Shown here piece after piece: positions 1 through 12,622 of a stretch of 64,000 bases of DNA; positions within the stretch are counted from its first letter, which is position 1, and each line of letters begins with the position of its first letter. The translations under genes were made by a program, and so were the position numbers. This DNA is from Topomyia yanbarensis (lineage: Eukaryota > Arthropoda > Insecta > Diptera > Culicidae): assembly GCF_030247195.1 (NCBI RefSeq), contig NC_080672.1, positions 391,237,037-391,301,036 on the forward strand, read 5' to 3'. Under the pieces are notes generated by a model, which worked only from the letters and a program-made list of their open reading frames with translations, did not search any database and was not told the DNA's origin.

Positions 1-530
1 TCTCGTAGATCATTCTCTGTCTGTGAAACTAGGAAGTAACGAATCATATAGCTTCATCAACTTGTCGGGTATGCCTCAAGGAAGCAATCTTGGACCGTTG
101 CTTTTTTCTTTGTACCTTAATGACAATTGCTCAGTGTGCTGTATCGAACTCCAACGACATTTAGAGGCTTTCTGTAAATGGTGTAATCGGCTCTCAGCGT
201 GTCGAAATTCTCTATAATATCTTTCACTCGCAGAAAAGTTCCAATTCCCTATAGCTAACACATCGCCGGGTAATCTCTAGATAGAGTGCCAGTTATCAGA
301 GACATTGGTGTACTCCTGGATTCTCTACTGACATTCAGGAACCATTACTCACACGTTATAGCGCAGGCTAACAGAAATCTTGGTATTAAGAATTGCCACC
401 GCTACATATTACTTGCCAAACATTATTTTTTCTGGAAAATTTTCTACTCTTAGAAATATTGAGCTCTTTATGCGAATCGTTTGTTATTTGGTTTGTCAAA
501 TGTTGATCTATTTAGACAGAGTTGCCCCAC
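1..530 (+). pseudogene. Non-LTR retrotransposon reverse transcriptase fragment
   Basis: Remnant of a LINE pol gene, entering from the left edge. The frame at 23-217 carries the RT box SGMPQGSNLGPLLF followed by a YLND-type sequence, the usual B-box of jockey/CR1-like elements. After a deletion that removes the YADD region, a second frame gives FCKWCNRL, and from about 285 another frame reads like 'RVPVIRDIGVLLDSLLTF' and 'AQANRNLGI', the conserved region downstream of the catalytic aspartates. At least two frame changes and internal stops make it non-functional. It resembles the fragment at 51,290-52,270 in type. Family level (jockey versus CR1) is not settled. Confidence 0.8.
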
Positions 531-639
531 TTTAAAAAAAATCATGAATATTTGCACATTGGGAACGTCGCATGTCCTTTAAGATCATGTAAAAATTCAT
601 TGTTTATTCAATCGAATAATATGTTTCAGTAGTTTCCAG

Positions 640-877
640 TATTATTTGAAGATAACAAAAATCTATCAAAATTTTATTTTTCGTCGTCAGTTGGAACTTT
701 TGATGGCAGCTCTGCTCCAACAGACTACAATCAGACTAACCACAATAACTCCATTATGTAAGTTTAATGACTGCGTGTACTAAAATGCAGTTACTAACCT
801 GTGAGTAAAACTTTCATAAATTCAAAGTTATAGTTTTTTATATAACTTCTTGTTCATAAACAACCTGCAGGGGTTAA
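640..877. mobile_element. Fragment of TTAA-type miniature element (same family as 38,286-38,804)
   Basis: About 240 bp that aligns by eye with the right two thirds of the element at 38,286-38,804: shared landmarks are a 'CGTCGTCA' segment, 'GGCAGC-CTGCTCCA', 'CAATCAGACTAA', 'AATAACT-CATT' and a terminal 'AAACAAC' stretch ending in GGG followed by TTAA (874-877). The left terminal repeat is missing, so this is a truncated copy. Confidence 0.6.
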
Positions 878-1004
878 GACTATAGCGACTTTATTTCTAA
901 TGGAGGAAACCGAACATCGCATAATGCCTCAAATTGACTTCAATCTCGGTTAATATCGGATTGATGTAAACAACGCTCACGGTTCTTAAATCCCAAACTT
1001 TACC

Positions 1005-1040
1005 TATATATTTCCATGCAGCTGTTCTGTCGAGTCAGCA
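1005..1040 (+). promoter_or_regulatory. Candidate core promoter: TATA box plus arthropod initiator
   Basis: TATATAT begins at 1005 and TCAGCA at 1035-1040, so the initiator A (1037) lies 32 bp downstream of the first T of the TATA box, the spacing expected of an arthropod RNA polymerase II promoter. The DNA that follows (to ~1,700) is more GC-rich and less repetitive than its surroundings. Both motifs are short, so chance is possible; transcript evidence is absent. Confidence 0.35.
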
Positions 1041-1592
1041 GGTAGACACTCCGCCATCCAGCCAAACTGCAAAGTTGAATGAATGACTTGAAAGCAGCAA
1101 AAAGCGAACGGAGTAAGTATAGGGAAACAGAACCGTACTCATTATCATCATCTCCACTGTGTGTAGCAGCTAGCTAGTCTTCTGCGGAGCGCGCGGAGTT
1201 CATTGTCCGTGCGGTTTATGCATTCACACATAGTCGTGGCCGCAGCCGCACTTACCGCATCTCACGTTCAATAATAATAATAATGCTGATGCTGCCACTT
1301 CGAGAGGCATACCGTGGGTGTATGGGTGTGTGTGAGAGTGTTGTGCCAAGAGGATACCCTTATTCGTATCCAACAGAAGGCCTCATCTCCGAACGAACGA
1401 CACCACGCCGTGGAGGCCGTGAATGGGGAAAATTCTGTTGGCAGTGGCACCGGACCGGGGTTCTGTGGCTGTTCATATGAGGTAGGTCGTCAATCGGGTG
1501 GCGTCGAGTTGAGCCAAATCGATGCTGTGTTTGTGTACGTGCAATGTGACTGCTCCCATCCCAAGAACGACGCTGGCATTGTGACTTTTTCA

Positions 1593-1694
1593 ATGTTGTT
1601 CAAATTATTCAAATGTTTGACCTTGAGTTTTCTGCTCGGATTCGTGAAGTGCAGCACCACCTCCGATCATCGTTTTCGCATTCCATTTCCGTGA
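1593..1694 (+). CDS. Hypothetical short secreted peptide or signal-peptide exon
   Basis: From the ATG at 1593 the frame encodes 33 residues beginning MLFKLFKCLTLSFLLGFVKC. This has the form of a signal peptide: a lysine-containing start, a hydrophobic stretch at about residues 9-18, and a plausible cleavage after the cysteine at 20. It then ends SDHRFRIPFP and a TGA. The same frame stays open upstream to 1314, but with no hydrophobic start there. It lies ~560 bp downstream of the TATA/Inr candidate at 1005-1040. It could be a whole small peptide, a first coding exon whose donor I cannot fix, or chance. No family is recognised. Confidence 0.25.
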   Translation: MLFKLFKCLTLSFLLGFVKCSTTSDHRFRIPFP

Positions 1695-1888
1695 CTTCAT
1701 CACAGCACCGAAGTTTGCGAAATTGAAGGTTCACTTTTTCGTGTACCTTATTTCAGATTTTTCTTACAGTGACCTAAGCCAAAAGTATGGTCTGCAACGT
1801 AGTAATTATTGTTAATGGCGAGCGAGGGAAAAGAAACTTCTTGTAGTTGGTAGTAACTGCCCGCAGCAAAGAACTGGTTGAAAATATA

Positions 1889-1995
1889 TGAAACAACGGA
1901 AGAAGTTCGTGTAAAAATACTCTGCTATTGGTAGATTTGCTTTGATGGTTAACGTTTAAGAAGAATACTTCTCACGAACTTCTTCCGTTGTTTCA
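1889..1995. repeat. Perfect 23-bp inverted repeat with 61-bp loop
   Basis: Arms at 1889-1911 and 1973-1995 are exact reverse complements over 23 bp (the left arm contains GAAACAACGGAAGAAG). The loop is 61 bp. Transcribed RNA would form a perfect 23-bp stem. The surrounding 1,696-2,335 shows no coding potential or other feature I can name. Confidence 0.85.
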
Positions 1996-2337
1996 ATTCT
2001 TAATTCTAATATATGTGCGCTAAGTTAAAATATTGCTCACAAATAAAGTACAAGTTTAAAGCTTTCGTAAAATGAATTGTTAATTATGTTTCAAATTACT
2101 ATTTATATTTACACTTCGAACATTCGTACTTTTTTTGATTTTATTAATCGATCGTACCAGCTGTGTGATAAGAAGATCGCACATTTTCGCATCCACAAAT
2201 CGCTTGTTTGAAATAAGTTTTAAGCTGATTAAAAAAATCGCATCAAAGAGATTTCATAGTTGTTCACAAAATTATATGTTATCGTCGATCGTTTCCACTT
2301 TCATGATCCAGTTTTGTGCACATCAATAACATCGATA

Positions 2338-5300
2338 ACGTCGATAACATGAACACGAGTCGCATTATTACGCGTATCAATTTTGATAAAAAGCTTAAGA
2401 ATAAAATAACGGATGTAAAATTTACCGAAATTTTGCACTATTTACGAAATTTTGTAAATGTTACGAAACTTTGCATATTTTCAAATTTTTGTGAAATTTA
2501 AAAAATAATGTAGAATTTACAAAATTCAGCACAATCTAAGAAATTTCGCAAAATTTTGTGAAATTTACGAAATTTTGTAAAATTTACGAAATTATGTAAA
2601 ATTTACAAAGATTTTTAAATTTTACAATATTTCTAAAATTTTCGAAATTTTGTGAAATTTACATCTTGTATAATTTATAAAAAATTTTAAATTTCGAAAT
2701 TTTTAAAAATTTACGTTCCTTTAAAAATTTACAAATTTGTGCATAATTTTAAAAATTTAGTAAAATTCACAAATTTTCCAGAAATTTGCGAAATTTTGTA
2801 AAATTTACGAAGTCTTTGTGAAATTTACGAAATTTTGCAAAAGTTACGAAATTTTGCGAATGTTACGAAACTGCACAATTTAGGATAAGGTGAGGCAAAT
2901 CCGACCTAGTAAATGTTTTTGGCTGTTAAATGCTCATTTTACATCGGATCAAGTTGTTTTATATACCAAATTAAAGGTGAGACTCTTGGGCAACTTATTT
3001 GGATCTTTGGAATATCTTGTGATACAAGCGTTTTACAAAAATGTTCATTTTTGCTGTTTCCAAAAATTGTGGGATAAACCCGACCCCCTATGTTTTTGGT
3101 TAATTTGATGCATATATTATCCAAACTTTATGGTTTTTCAATGATAAATCAATGAATGTTGTCTCATTGAATTGTAACATGAAGAAAATGGAGTTCAATG
3201 TCAACCTTGGAATTCTAAAATCACGAGCAGTAGCACGTAATGATATTCCCATTTGCATCGGAGTAATTGCTCGATGAATACTATAATCATCACGTTTTTG
3301 TGTCTTTCGTTTGAACCATTTTGCATAAAAATAATGAATAATAACAATAAAAATATATTTCAAATCGAAAAATAAAAATTTTCTTAGCAAAAAAGCGGTC
3401 GGATTTACCCCAATATTTAGTGGTCGGATTTGCCCCACCGCGTCATTTTTAATTACGATGCAATTAAAAAAATATGAAACTATTGAACTAAATTCTTCTA
3501 CGCACTTTGTAGGACTTTATTCAAAGAATTTAAATCTACTTACATTTATTATGCAATCACTTTAACAATCAGAAATATCCTGTAGTCAATGATGCACAAA
3601 AGTCAAATCAAAAGTTGCAAAACACACTTTTTGTCGTTTGAGCATCTCAATGTAGACTAATGAAATGCTGTCATACCACCATTATGATTATTTTCGATGC
3701 TCTACACCACAACATTGATATTAGTTCGCGTAGTGCTTCTCATTTTCGGTAACAGAGGGGGGTCGGGTTTACCCAACGGTCGGATTTGCCCCACCTTACC
3801 CTACAAATTTTTGTGAAGTTTGAAAAGTGATGTAGAATTCACAAAATTTGGCACAATCTATGAAATTTTGCAAAATTTTCAAAATGACGGGAAAAATTTG
3901 CGAAATTTTGTAAAATTTACGAAATTTTGTAAAATTTACGAAATCATGTAAAATGAACGAAATTATGTAAAATTTACAAAATTATGTAAAATTTACAAAG
4001 ATTTTTAAATTTCACAATATTTCTAAAATTTACGAAACTTTGTGAAGTTTACGACATCTTGTATAATTTATAAAATTCTTCAACTCGCGAAATTTTGAAA
4101 AATTTACGCACTTTTAAAAATTTACGAAATTTTGTAAAATTTACGAAATCTTGCAAAAATTACGAAATTTTGTAAAATTGGCAACATTTAACGAAATATT
4201 AGAATTTTGTAAAATTTACAAAAATCCTAAAGATTACATAATTTTTAAAATTTACGAAGTTTTGCATAATTTAGAAATTTTTTCTAAACATTTACGGAAT
4301 TTTGTGAAATTTACGAAGCTTTGTAAAATCTACGAATTTTATTTATTATTTACATAATTCTGTAAAATTTGCGAAATTTTGAAAATTCTGCAAAATATTC
4401 TGAAATAGAAATTTTTAAAATTTGGTCAAATATGCGAAATTCTATAAAATTTACGAAATTTTGTTAAATTCACGAAATTTTGCAAAATTTGTAAAGATTA
4501 CAATATTCTGTAAAATAACGAAATTTTGTAAGTTTTGCATAATTTACAAAAGTTTGCAAAATTCACAAATATTTAAAAATTTATAAAATTTGAAAATTTT
4601 GTGAAATTTACGCAATATTGTATTATTTACAAAATTTCGCATAATTAACATTTTTTTAGTAAAATTTATAGTAAAGCTGTTGATAACATGAACATGCATC
4701 ACATTATTCCGCTTGTCAATTTTGATAAAAAGCTTGGGAATAAAATAACGATAGTTCAATTTACGTAATTTTGTGAAGGTGCAAAATTTTGTAGATGTTA
4801 CGAAATGTAGTAAATATTACGAAGTTTTGTACAATTTTCGAAACTATGTAAAATTTAGAAAATGATGTGGAATTTGTAATATTTACCAAATTCTGCAAAA
4901 TTATCGATTTTTTTATTTATTTTATTTATTTGTAAAATTTGAAAAATTTTGTAAAATTTACGAAGCTCTGTAAAATTTACATAATTTAGAAAGTTTTGTA
5001 AAAGTTGTGTAAAATTCAAAATTTACGAATTTTGTAAAATCTACAAAAAAATTAAATTCTGTAAAATTTACGAAATTTTGTAACAGTTATTTTCTAAAAT
5101 TCACAAAATTTTGCAAAATTCACAAAATTTACAAAATTTTTACAATTTAAAAATTTTTAAAATTTGGAATTTTCTAAAATTTACGAAATTTTAAGTACTT
5201 ACAAAATTGTGCAAAATGTAAAATTTACAAAATTTATTATAAAATTTACAATATTTCTAAAATTTGCGAAATTTTGTGAAGCTTACATCTTGTATAATTT

Positions 5301-7750
5301 ATAAAATTCCTTAAAAATTGCGGAATTTCGAAAAATTTGCGGAATTGTAAAATTGACAAAATTTATTAAAATTTATTAAAATTTACAATATTTACAAAAT
5401 TTGCGAAATTTTGTGAAATTTACGACATCTTGTGAAATTCTTTAAAATTTTCGAAATTTTGTTAAATTTACACAAAATTTTGTAAAATTTGCGAAATCTT
5501 GTAAAATTTACGAAATTTTGTGAAATTTGCAACGTTTTGCTAAATATACGAATTTTGTAAAATTTACTATATTCCCAAAGTTTTCAATATTTCTAAAATT
5601 TACGAAATTTTGTATTATTCACGTTTTTTAAAATTTATGGAATTTTGTAAATTTTGCAAAATTTTGTATAATTTACATAATTCTGTAAAATTTGCGAAAC
5701 TTTGTAAATTCTGCAAAATTTTCTAGAATTGAAATTTCCAATATTTTGTCAAATATACGAAATTCTGTAAAATTTACGAAACTTTGTTAAATTTTCGAAA
5801 TTTTGCAAAATTTGTGGCTTACGAAATTTTGTAAAATTTGCAAAATTTACAAAAGTTAGTAAAATTTACAAAAAATTTTAATATATTGAAATTTTGTAAA
5901 ATTTATTGTAATATTTGCATATTTTGTAATATTTACAAAATTTTGCGCTTTTTTTGGTACGAAATATTGTAAATGTTACGAAGTTTTGTACAATTTACGA
6001 AATTTTGTAAAGATTTGAAAATAATGTGGAATCTGTAAAATTTATAAAATTCTGTAAAATAAATAATTTTTTTTTAAATTTACTATATTCTGTAAAATTC
6101 ACAAAATTTTGTAAGGTTGACGAAGTTCTGTAAAATTAACGAAATTTAGAAAATTTTGTAAGTTTTGTGAAATTTAAAATTCACGAAATTTTGTAGAATC
6201 TAAAAAAAACATTTAATTCTTTAAAATCTACAAAATTTTGTAACAGTTCTAAAATTTGCAAAATTTTGTAAAATTTACAAAATTTACAAAATTTTATAAA
6301 TTTCACAAAATTTACGAAGTTTCTATAATATAGATTTTTTTTTAAATTTAGAAATTTTGTAAAATTCACGAAATTATGTAAAATTTACGAAATTTTGCAA
6401 AATTTACAAAATTGTGCAAAATGTAAAATTTACAAAAAAATTTAAATGTGCAATATTTCTAAAATTTACGAAATTCTGTGAAATTTACGACATCTTGTTT
6501 AATGTATAAAATTTGTAAAATTTTCAAAATTTTGCAAAATTTACAGAATTTTTAAAGTTTACGAAATTTTGTAAAATTTACGAAATCTTGTAAAATTCAC
6601 GTAGTTGCGTAAAATTTGCAACATTTTACAAAATATACGAACATTGCAAAATTTACGAAATTCCCAAAGTTTCTAAAATTTACGAAATGTTGTATAATTT
6701 ATGATTTTTTTTTAAATTTATGGAATTTTGTAAAATTTGCGAAATTTGTATAATTTACGTAATTCTGCAATTTCGCAAAGATTTTGCCAATATTACAAAA
6801 TTTTTCAATACCTAATTTCCAAAAAAAAATATATACGGAATTTTGTTACATTCACGAAATTTTGCAAAATTTGTAGTTTCCAACGGACGAAATTTTGTAA
6901 AATTTGCAAAATATTTCCAAATTTACAAAAAATAAAAAATTTAGATATTTTGTAAAATTTACGAAATATTGCACATGAACATGAATCACATTATTCCGCT
7001 TGTCGATTTCGATAAAAAGCTTGGGAATGAAATTACGATAGCAGAATTTACGAAATTTCGTAAAAGTTGCGAAAGTTTGCAAATGTCACGAAATGTTGTA
7101 AATGTTGCGAAGTTTTGAACAATTTACGAAATTTTATGAAATTTAGGAAATAATGTGGAATTTGTAAAATTCTACAAAATTCTGTAAAATTAATGATTTT
7201 TTTAAATTTATAATATTTTGTAAGATTTACAAAATTTCGTGAAATTGACGAAATTCTGTAAAATTTACGAAATTTAGAAAATTTTGTAAAAGTTTTGAAA
7301 AATTTAAAATTTACGGAATTTTGTAAAATCTACAAAAAAATTAATTCTGTGAAATTTTTCTAAAATTTGCAAAATTTACAAAATTTTGTAAAATTCACAA
7401 AAATTACAAAATTTTGTAAAATTCACAAAATTTACAAAATTTCTATAATTTAGAAATTTATAAAATTTAGATATTTGTAAAATTCACGAAATATTACAAT
7501 ATTTACAAAAATTTTCAATATTTTCAAAATTGCGCAAAATTAACGAACTATTGTAAAATTTACAAAATTCTACCAAATTCACAAAATATTGAAAATTTGC
7601 GATGTTTTGTAAAATTTATGAAATTCTGTTGAATTTACGAAAATTTGTTAAATTTATGAAATTTTACAAAATTTGTAAAGTTTACAAAATTTTATAAAAT
7701 TTACGAAGTTTTTTCAATAATTTACGAAGTTTAAAAAATATTTTGTGAAA
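2338..7750. repeat. AT-rich satellite (~19-bp units) with higher-order structure
   Basis: About 5.4 kb built from imperfect copies of a ~19-bp unit of the form AAATTTTGTAAAATTTACG. Three copies of a distinct ~85-bp box (containing ATAACATGAACA, CACATTATTCCGC and GATAAAAAGCTTGGGAAT) occur at 2,338, 4,681 and about 6,970 and divide the array into higher-order blocks. Without the 919-bp insertion at 2,883-3,801 the first block is ~1.42 kb and the second ~2.29 kb. All short open frames inside are by-products of the repeat (rich in F, K, N, I) and are not genes. Divergence between units is high, so the array is old. Confidence 0.9.
2883..3801. mobile_element. TA-flanked miniature inverted-repeat element, 919 bp, inserted in the AT satellite
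   Basis: Ends are GGATAAGGTGAGGCAAATCC on the left and, read inward from the right, GGGTAAGGTGGGGCAAATCC; both continue with GACC. The copies of TA at 2881-2882 and 3802-3803 are the target duplication. Two further motif copies lie inside at about 3,398-3,437 (GGTCGGATTTACCCC and GGTCGGATTTGCCCCACC). No transposase ORF is present, so this is a non-autonomous element of a TA-targeting (Tc1/mariner/pogo-like) group. The sequence is not AT-satellite in character, which confirms insertion into the array. Confidence 0.85.
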
Positions 7751-7789
7751 TTTTACTATTGAAAAAATATTATGTACATCTATACTTGC

Positions 7790-7865
7790 TATTGTTACAA
7801 AGAATCGAAAAAACTGTAGTTTCAAGCTCTAGATCAAAAATTACAGGAGATAGATTTCCGTAGTT
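7790..7865 (+). repeat. Dispersed repeat, copy 1
   Basis: A ~75-bp stretch with 'AGAATCGAAAAAACT', 'AAGCTCTAG' and 'AAAATTACAGGAGATAG' recurs at 53,700-53,765 with few changes. Family unknown. Confidence 0.6.
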
Positions 7866-7919
7866 GGTGAATCGATTGCCTTGTCGTTTACACCAGTGAG
7901 ACGGTTTAGATTTAATGTT

Positions 7920-10635
7920 TAAATGGGACCAATTTTGATGCTAGTTTGGATCTATCATCTAACGGGCTTCAAGTTGGTGCTAGTTACTGACAAGACGAGT
8001 TCGAAACACCAAACCCAACTAAATTTATGATCGTTCCTTCTGACCACGGTGACTCAGATTTTTTTTCGAAATCAAGATATAAAGCGAAAATATCCGGCTC
8101 CGGCGAAAAACTTGTAGCTTGTCGAAGATGTTTGCAGGATCTCTTTGGTGGCATAATGGCAATGTGTTTCGGAATAACCACACAAACACCCGAGCAAATA
8201 TTAAAAAACTTCTCCCTATGTTTTTTGTTTGACCTTTACATGCATAATGATTCCTGCCGAAGGTTTCAATCTCAGAACTGACCATCTGTTGCGCCCGATA
8301 TTGGACTGATAAAACAAGTTATCCAGAACATGCAAAAGAACTGCTGCCACAAGTTAGGCGAAATGCAAGAAAAGGAACCTTTCGCTGCCGCCACACCGAC
8401 CGGACAAAGTGGGTACCGGGGGTGCCCGGGAGGAAAAACAAGTTTCACAAATTGATAATCTGCAGCGGGCAGGCAGAGCATGTAAGACGAAGAAGTTTTG
8501 CGATAAGCAGAACTGGCCAAACTCGTTCCCACTCCAGGCTCGGCTCAAGCTTAACGCTAAACAGAACACACCGTCTCAACGCGTTATCTTCTTTTGCATC
8601 CCGTTTCTTACGTTCGTTCGAACGCTCGAGGCTTTCGAGGTGCCACATTTCGCCACGCCCGGTTTTGCGATAAGAGTTTGCATTTGCCCGAATTTGCATT
8701 TTCTTAACCTATTTCGAGTCTGAAATTATTATTGCTGCGAAACATTCCAATCTAACCTAATCAAATCGTCGCGATCTGGACACAGATGCAATCGTAAAAA
8801 TTTGATTATTATCAGTACGTTGCAAGATTCCATTAATCCCACCCCGAGCTAAATCTGGTATGATTGGAACCCTCCCCCTTGTCACTGCCTTAACGATGAA
8901 TCGAAATTGTAAAATAATTTGCACCGAAAGAAGGAAAAAGACGAGAATCCATTAGTGACCACTAACCACGTTTTCCGTTCCATACTGTACTGGACGTCAA
9001 ATCGATGGTCAGCCATGATGACGACCGACGTGCCGACGCAGTTTAATGGACTACTGAACCGGACAGCTCAGACAGACAACCGGTCGTCTTTATAACACTG
9101 ACTGGATGGGCGAGTATTTGGCCAACTATGGACAACCTTACATATTGGTATAGCATTTTTGGTTAATATTTCTTTTTGTTCAGACTATCTAGCTAGCGGA
9201 AATGAATAATTTGTTGATTTATAGGGAAAAAATTGAAACAAATACCGTGACTACCTATTCACCTAACTATAATCTCTACTAATATTATTCACTAAGTTCA
9301 AGTGGGCAGCAAAATGTTGAACTTGAACCCATTGAACGTGGCAGCGAATACAGTCAGCATGGCCGCAGGCGAAACCACTTTTGGACGTTCGTACCTAACC
9401 TTCGAAAGATGATATTGGCCAAATGACGTGTCACAGTGCATTAACTGACCGGTCTTCCAACCATCCTGAAAGAGAAAAAGTATTTTAAACTTGCACAGTT
9501 TCAGACAGTTTTGTTTCCATTTTTTATCCTAATCTATTCTTCAAGGAATTGAGCACGCCTTAATGCTTTACCCAGACTTTGCACAAGGTATAATCCCGCA
9601 CACACTCGGGGCGTACTTATTGCCTATTTTTCTTTGACACTTTGACGTCGGGGCACGTTCCGAAATCAGCAACCCCTCACTAAATGGTGTGTCTGATCTG
9701 GTAGTTTATTGGTACCATATCGATTTCATGCGAAGGGATGAATCTTATGTGTTTTTTCTGCTATTGAACAGGATGAACCCCTCGTAGTTTGCGGTACTTT
9801 TTAGATGGATTCCAATTGTTGAACCACCAACCAAGTCTCCAACGCCTGATTTTGAAATGGTTAAAAGATAAGTTCCTATTGTTCTATAATCCTCTATCGA
9901 AAATTCTGTAATATTGAAAAGTTCGATGGAAATTTCAATGAATGAGCTCGATCCTTCAATATGGTACAACTGAGAAACATACCGAAACTTTCAAATTAAT
10001 TGAAATTGAATTCTTAAAAATGAAGTTTCAAATCAATCTGCGACGAGAAACCATAATAAAACACATTGCGTGAACGAGCTCTTAGAAATTTGTCAATTTT
10101 ATTCTGCTGCGATGCAAGTTATCGATACGTCAAAAAAAAAAAATTAATTTCTTCAGGAGTCCTAGTATTTAGAAAGTGTTTTTTCAATAATCTTTATACC
10201 CATCGACTCTGGACATTATTCTTCTGGCTAAGACCCTAAGGCTTCTCCCGAACCCAATCAAAACGGTCAAATGTATTTACTGTTTTTCGACAAGGTTAAC
10301 GTACTTAAGAGTCTTCAGCAAAGTTCAGTTGGATTTTTGCATTTCGCATTCATCTCGTCAGTAACTAGCACCAACTTGGGGCCAAGTTAGACCCTTCTTT
10401 ATTTGAGAGGTTCGTGGTGGTCGCGATTGAAGACCAATAGATCAACTAAAATCCCAAAAACTCAAAAATTTCCATTAGTATGAGTATTCCTCGTACGCTA
10501 ACGAATAAATTGAATGAATAATATTTTTTCCTGCATTCGTTTTTCCTAAAAAATCGCTGTTTTAAGCTCTAAAAATTGTATTAAAAAATCTCATTCACAA
10601 AACAAAATTTTGTGCATTGAAATGGAATCATTAAG
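7920..10635. other. No gene recognised; short dispersed repeats only
   Basis: Unique-looking sequence with a somewhat more GC-rich part at 8,280-9,100 that has open frames on both strands of up to ~104 codons, none recognisable. A ~70-bp repeat at 7,925-8,000 (TTTGGATCTATC, TTGGTGCTAGTTACTGAC) recurs at about 39,905-39,970 and, inverted, at 10,345-10,395. Nothing else can be supported. Confidence 0.6.
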
Positions 10636-10932
10636 CCCTACCCAAGGTTGAGGGGTTTGACGGTATTGCAAACATCATCAAGCATATTGCGTGCGTCGGT
10701 GCTACAGAAGATCTGACAGACAATTGCTTTAAGATAGTTATTATATTACGCCTCGATAGTGGTACATCGAGAAGACCGAGAGGGCTTATGCGCCTTTTTA
10801 TGTTCTATGTTTTTTCATACACTGTACCTGCGCATACCAACGCTCAACCACTAGTTTGTGCGCGGTGACGTAGCCGACTGGCGAGTCGACGTGAATTGAC
10901 TTTTGCTGTGTGCCGTGTTTGCAAACATTGTA

Positions 10933-11858
10933 CCGTAAACCAGGGTGACATTGATCATTTTTCGCAGTAATCATTACATATTGTTCGACGTAACACATTT
11001 TTTTCAAGTTTAATATTTTTAAACCATGTACTGATGTATGAAGGACATGATTGGATGGTTTTACCTGAAATTATCTGCTTACTACTATTTTTTAAAAAAT
11101 CATTACAATTTGAGGTCCGTTTCATATTCCTGGGTGACTTTGATAACCTGTATGTTCGCCCACATTAAGTTCTTGATGTCAATGTTTTTCATTCAAATGT
11201 TTGTTTAAACTAATTTTGAAACGATACCCATCGTTAAATAGATGTTAATTGGCATTGTACACAGCATTTCAATATACTATAAAATTCAACTGACCAAAAG
11301 TCGTTTAAATCGGGTCTAACTTGAATAAAGGTATCTAAAAACATGTTTAACTGCTAAATTTGTTTTATTTCAGCGGTTTATCAATTAACAAAGATTTTCA
11401 TCCATTTTAACATATTGGAGTATATAAAAAAATATTGCGAATTTAAGCTTGAAATAATTTGAAATAATTGCTAACTAGTTTCACAAAACAATTTTTTTAA
11501 ACTAAGCAAGCTCTCAGAAATCGATTTGGCACATCCGATACCAAAGAAAAATAAAAACTCGCTTGGAATTTACTATTCTTGCTAAAATCTAAGATTTATT
11601 TGTTGTATAAAAAATGAACACTTTACGAAGCTTCGTCAAAATAAAATAAAGAAAAAGTTTAGATTTTTGCATATTTTGTACTCAAAAATCGAATAATGTG
11701 CTCAAAAAGTATAACTAATCACTACTTTATAAGTTTAGAGTAAAACTCATTACAAATTTGAATGATTAGGTAGACTATTCCAGTTAAATATGTAATCTAC
11801 GAAAAAAGTTTCGAGTGTTCAAAGTCACCCTGACGATCAAAGTCACTCCGGTTTACGG
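10933..11858. mobile_element. TA-flanked miniature element, CCGTAAAC family, 926 bp
   Basis: Left end CCGTAAACCAGGGTGACATT; the right end read inward is CCGTAAACCGGAGTGACTTT. TA at 10,931-10,932 and 11,859-11,860 is the target duplication. Extra copies of the GGGTGACTTTGAT motif lie inside at ~11,130 and just inside the right end. The other family X left module at 44,133 lacks this element at the same place (ACATTGTCCCACA at ~44,415), which serves as an empty site. No transposase is present. Confidence 0.88.
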
Positions 11859-12622
11859 TACCACAATTTGATAGCGGCATTCGTAGACGGGGATTCATTG
11901 TGTGTCCATTTATCGGTAGACTTCGTCATCGTGCATAGACTAATTAAATTAATTTAATAATTAAATTAATTTAATAAATGCATAAGTAGAAACCTATTAG
12001 TTGTCATTTTGTAATAATCGTAGTTTTTCGTACTAGTGTTTAATTGTTATGTGCTAGTCGTATGTCTAGCTAGGTATGTGTTCGTCTGAGTATTTGTGAC
12101 AGTTGGGCCAGGGAATGGATGCAGAACTGGCGTATATGATAGAATAGCGGCTCATACTTCCGATGTTCAATTTGCACATTTGGTTCTATTAATTCGGGAT
12201 TGGATTGAATAAATTAAGGTACAATGAATTTATTGACGCACGTGAATCATCCATTCCCGGCCAGAGTAGCATGATGAAAGTGTTTTTCTATTCTACTTCA
12301 TTAGTCTGTTTCTTTTGTACATCTATTAGTTCGCTTTTTCATTATTGATGTATACCAAAATAGTATCGGTCAATTTATACACTTCTAACCAAGCCTTTGC
12401 ATAGTTTTTCTTCTTTATTCGGCATGTTATGATGCCTTTTATTAGTATATCTCTACTATACGCTATCTATACTCAAAGAGGTACAAACGTACGTGGCCTT
12501 CGCGATAACATAAACCTGGTCACAAACGCGACCATGCAATTGCAATAATCCACACATACTTATTCCCGCGATTTCGCTTACATGAAAACACCCCGGTAGT
12601 TAAGTAAACGTAGCACCTATAA

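Noticed and set aside
2400..7750. Many short open frames rich in N, F, K and I within the AT satellite
   Set aside because: They are translations of the ~19-bp repeat; the same words appear in several frames and both strands.
2338..7750. CRISPR-like array
   Set aside because: Units are contiguous, AT-rich and diverged, with no unique spacers; the context is eukaryotic.
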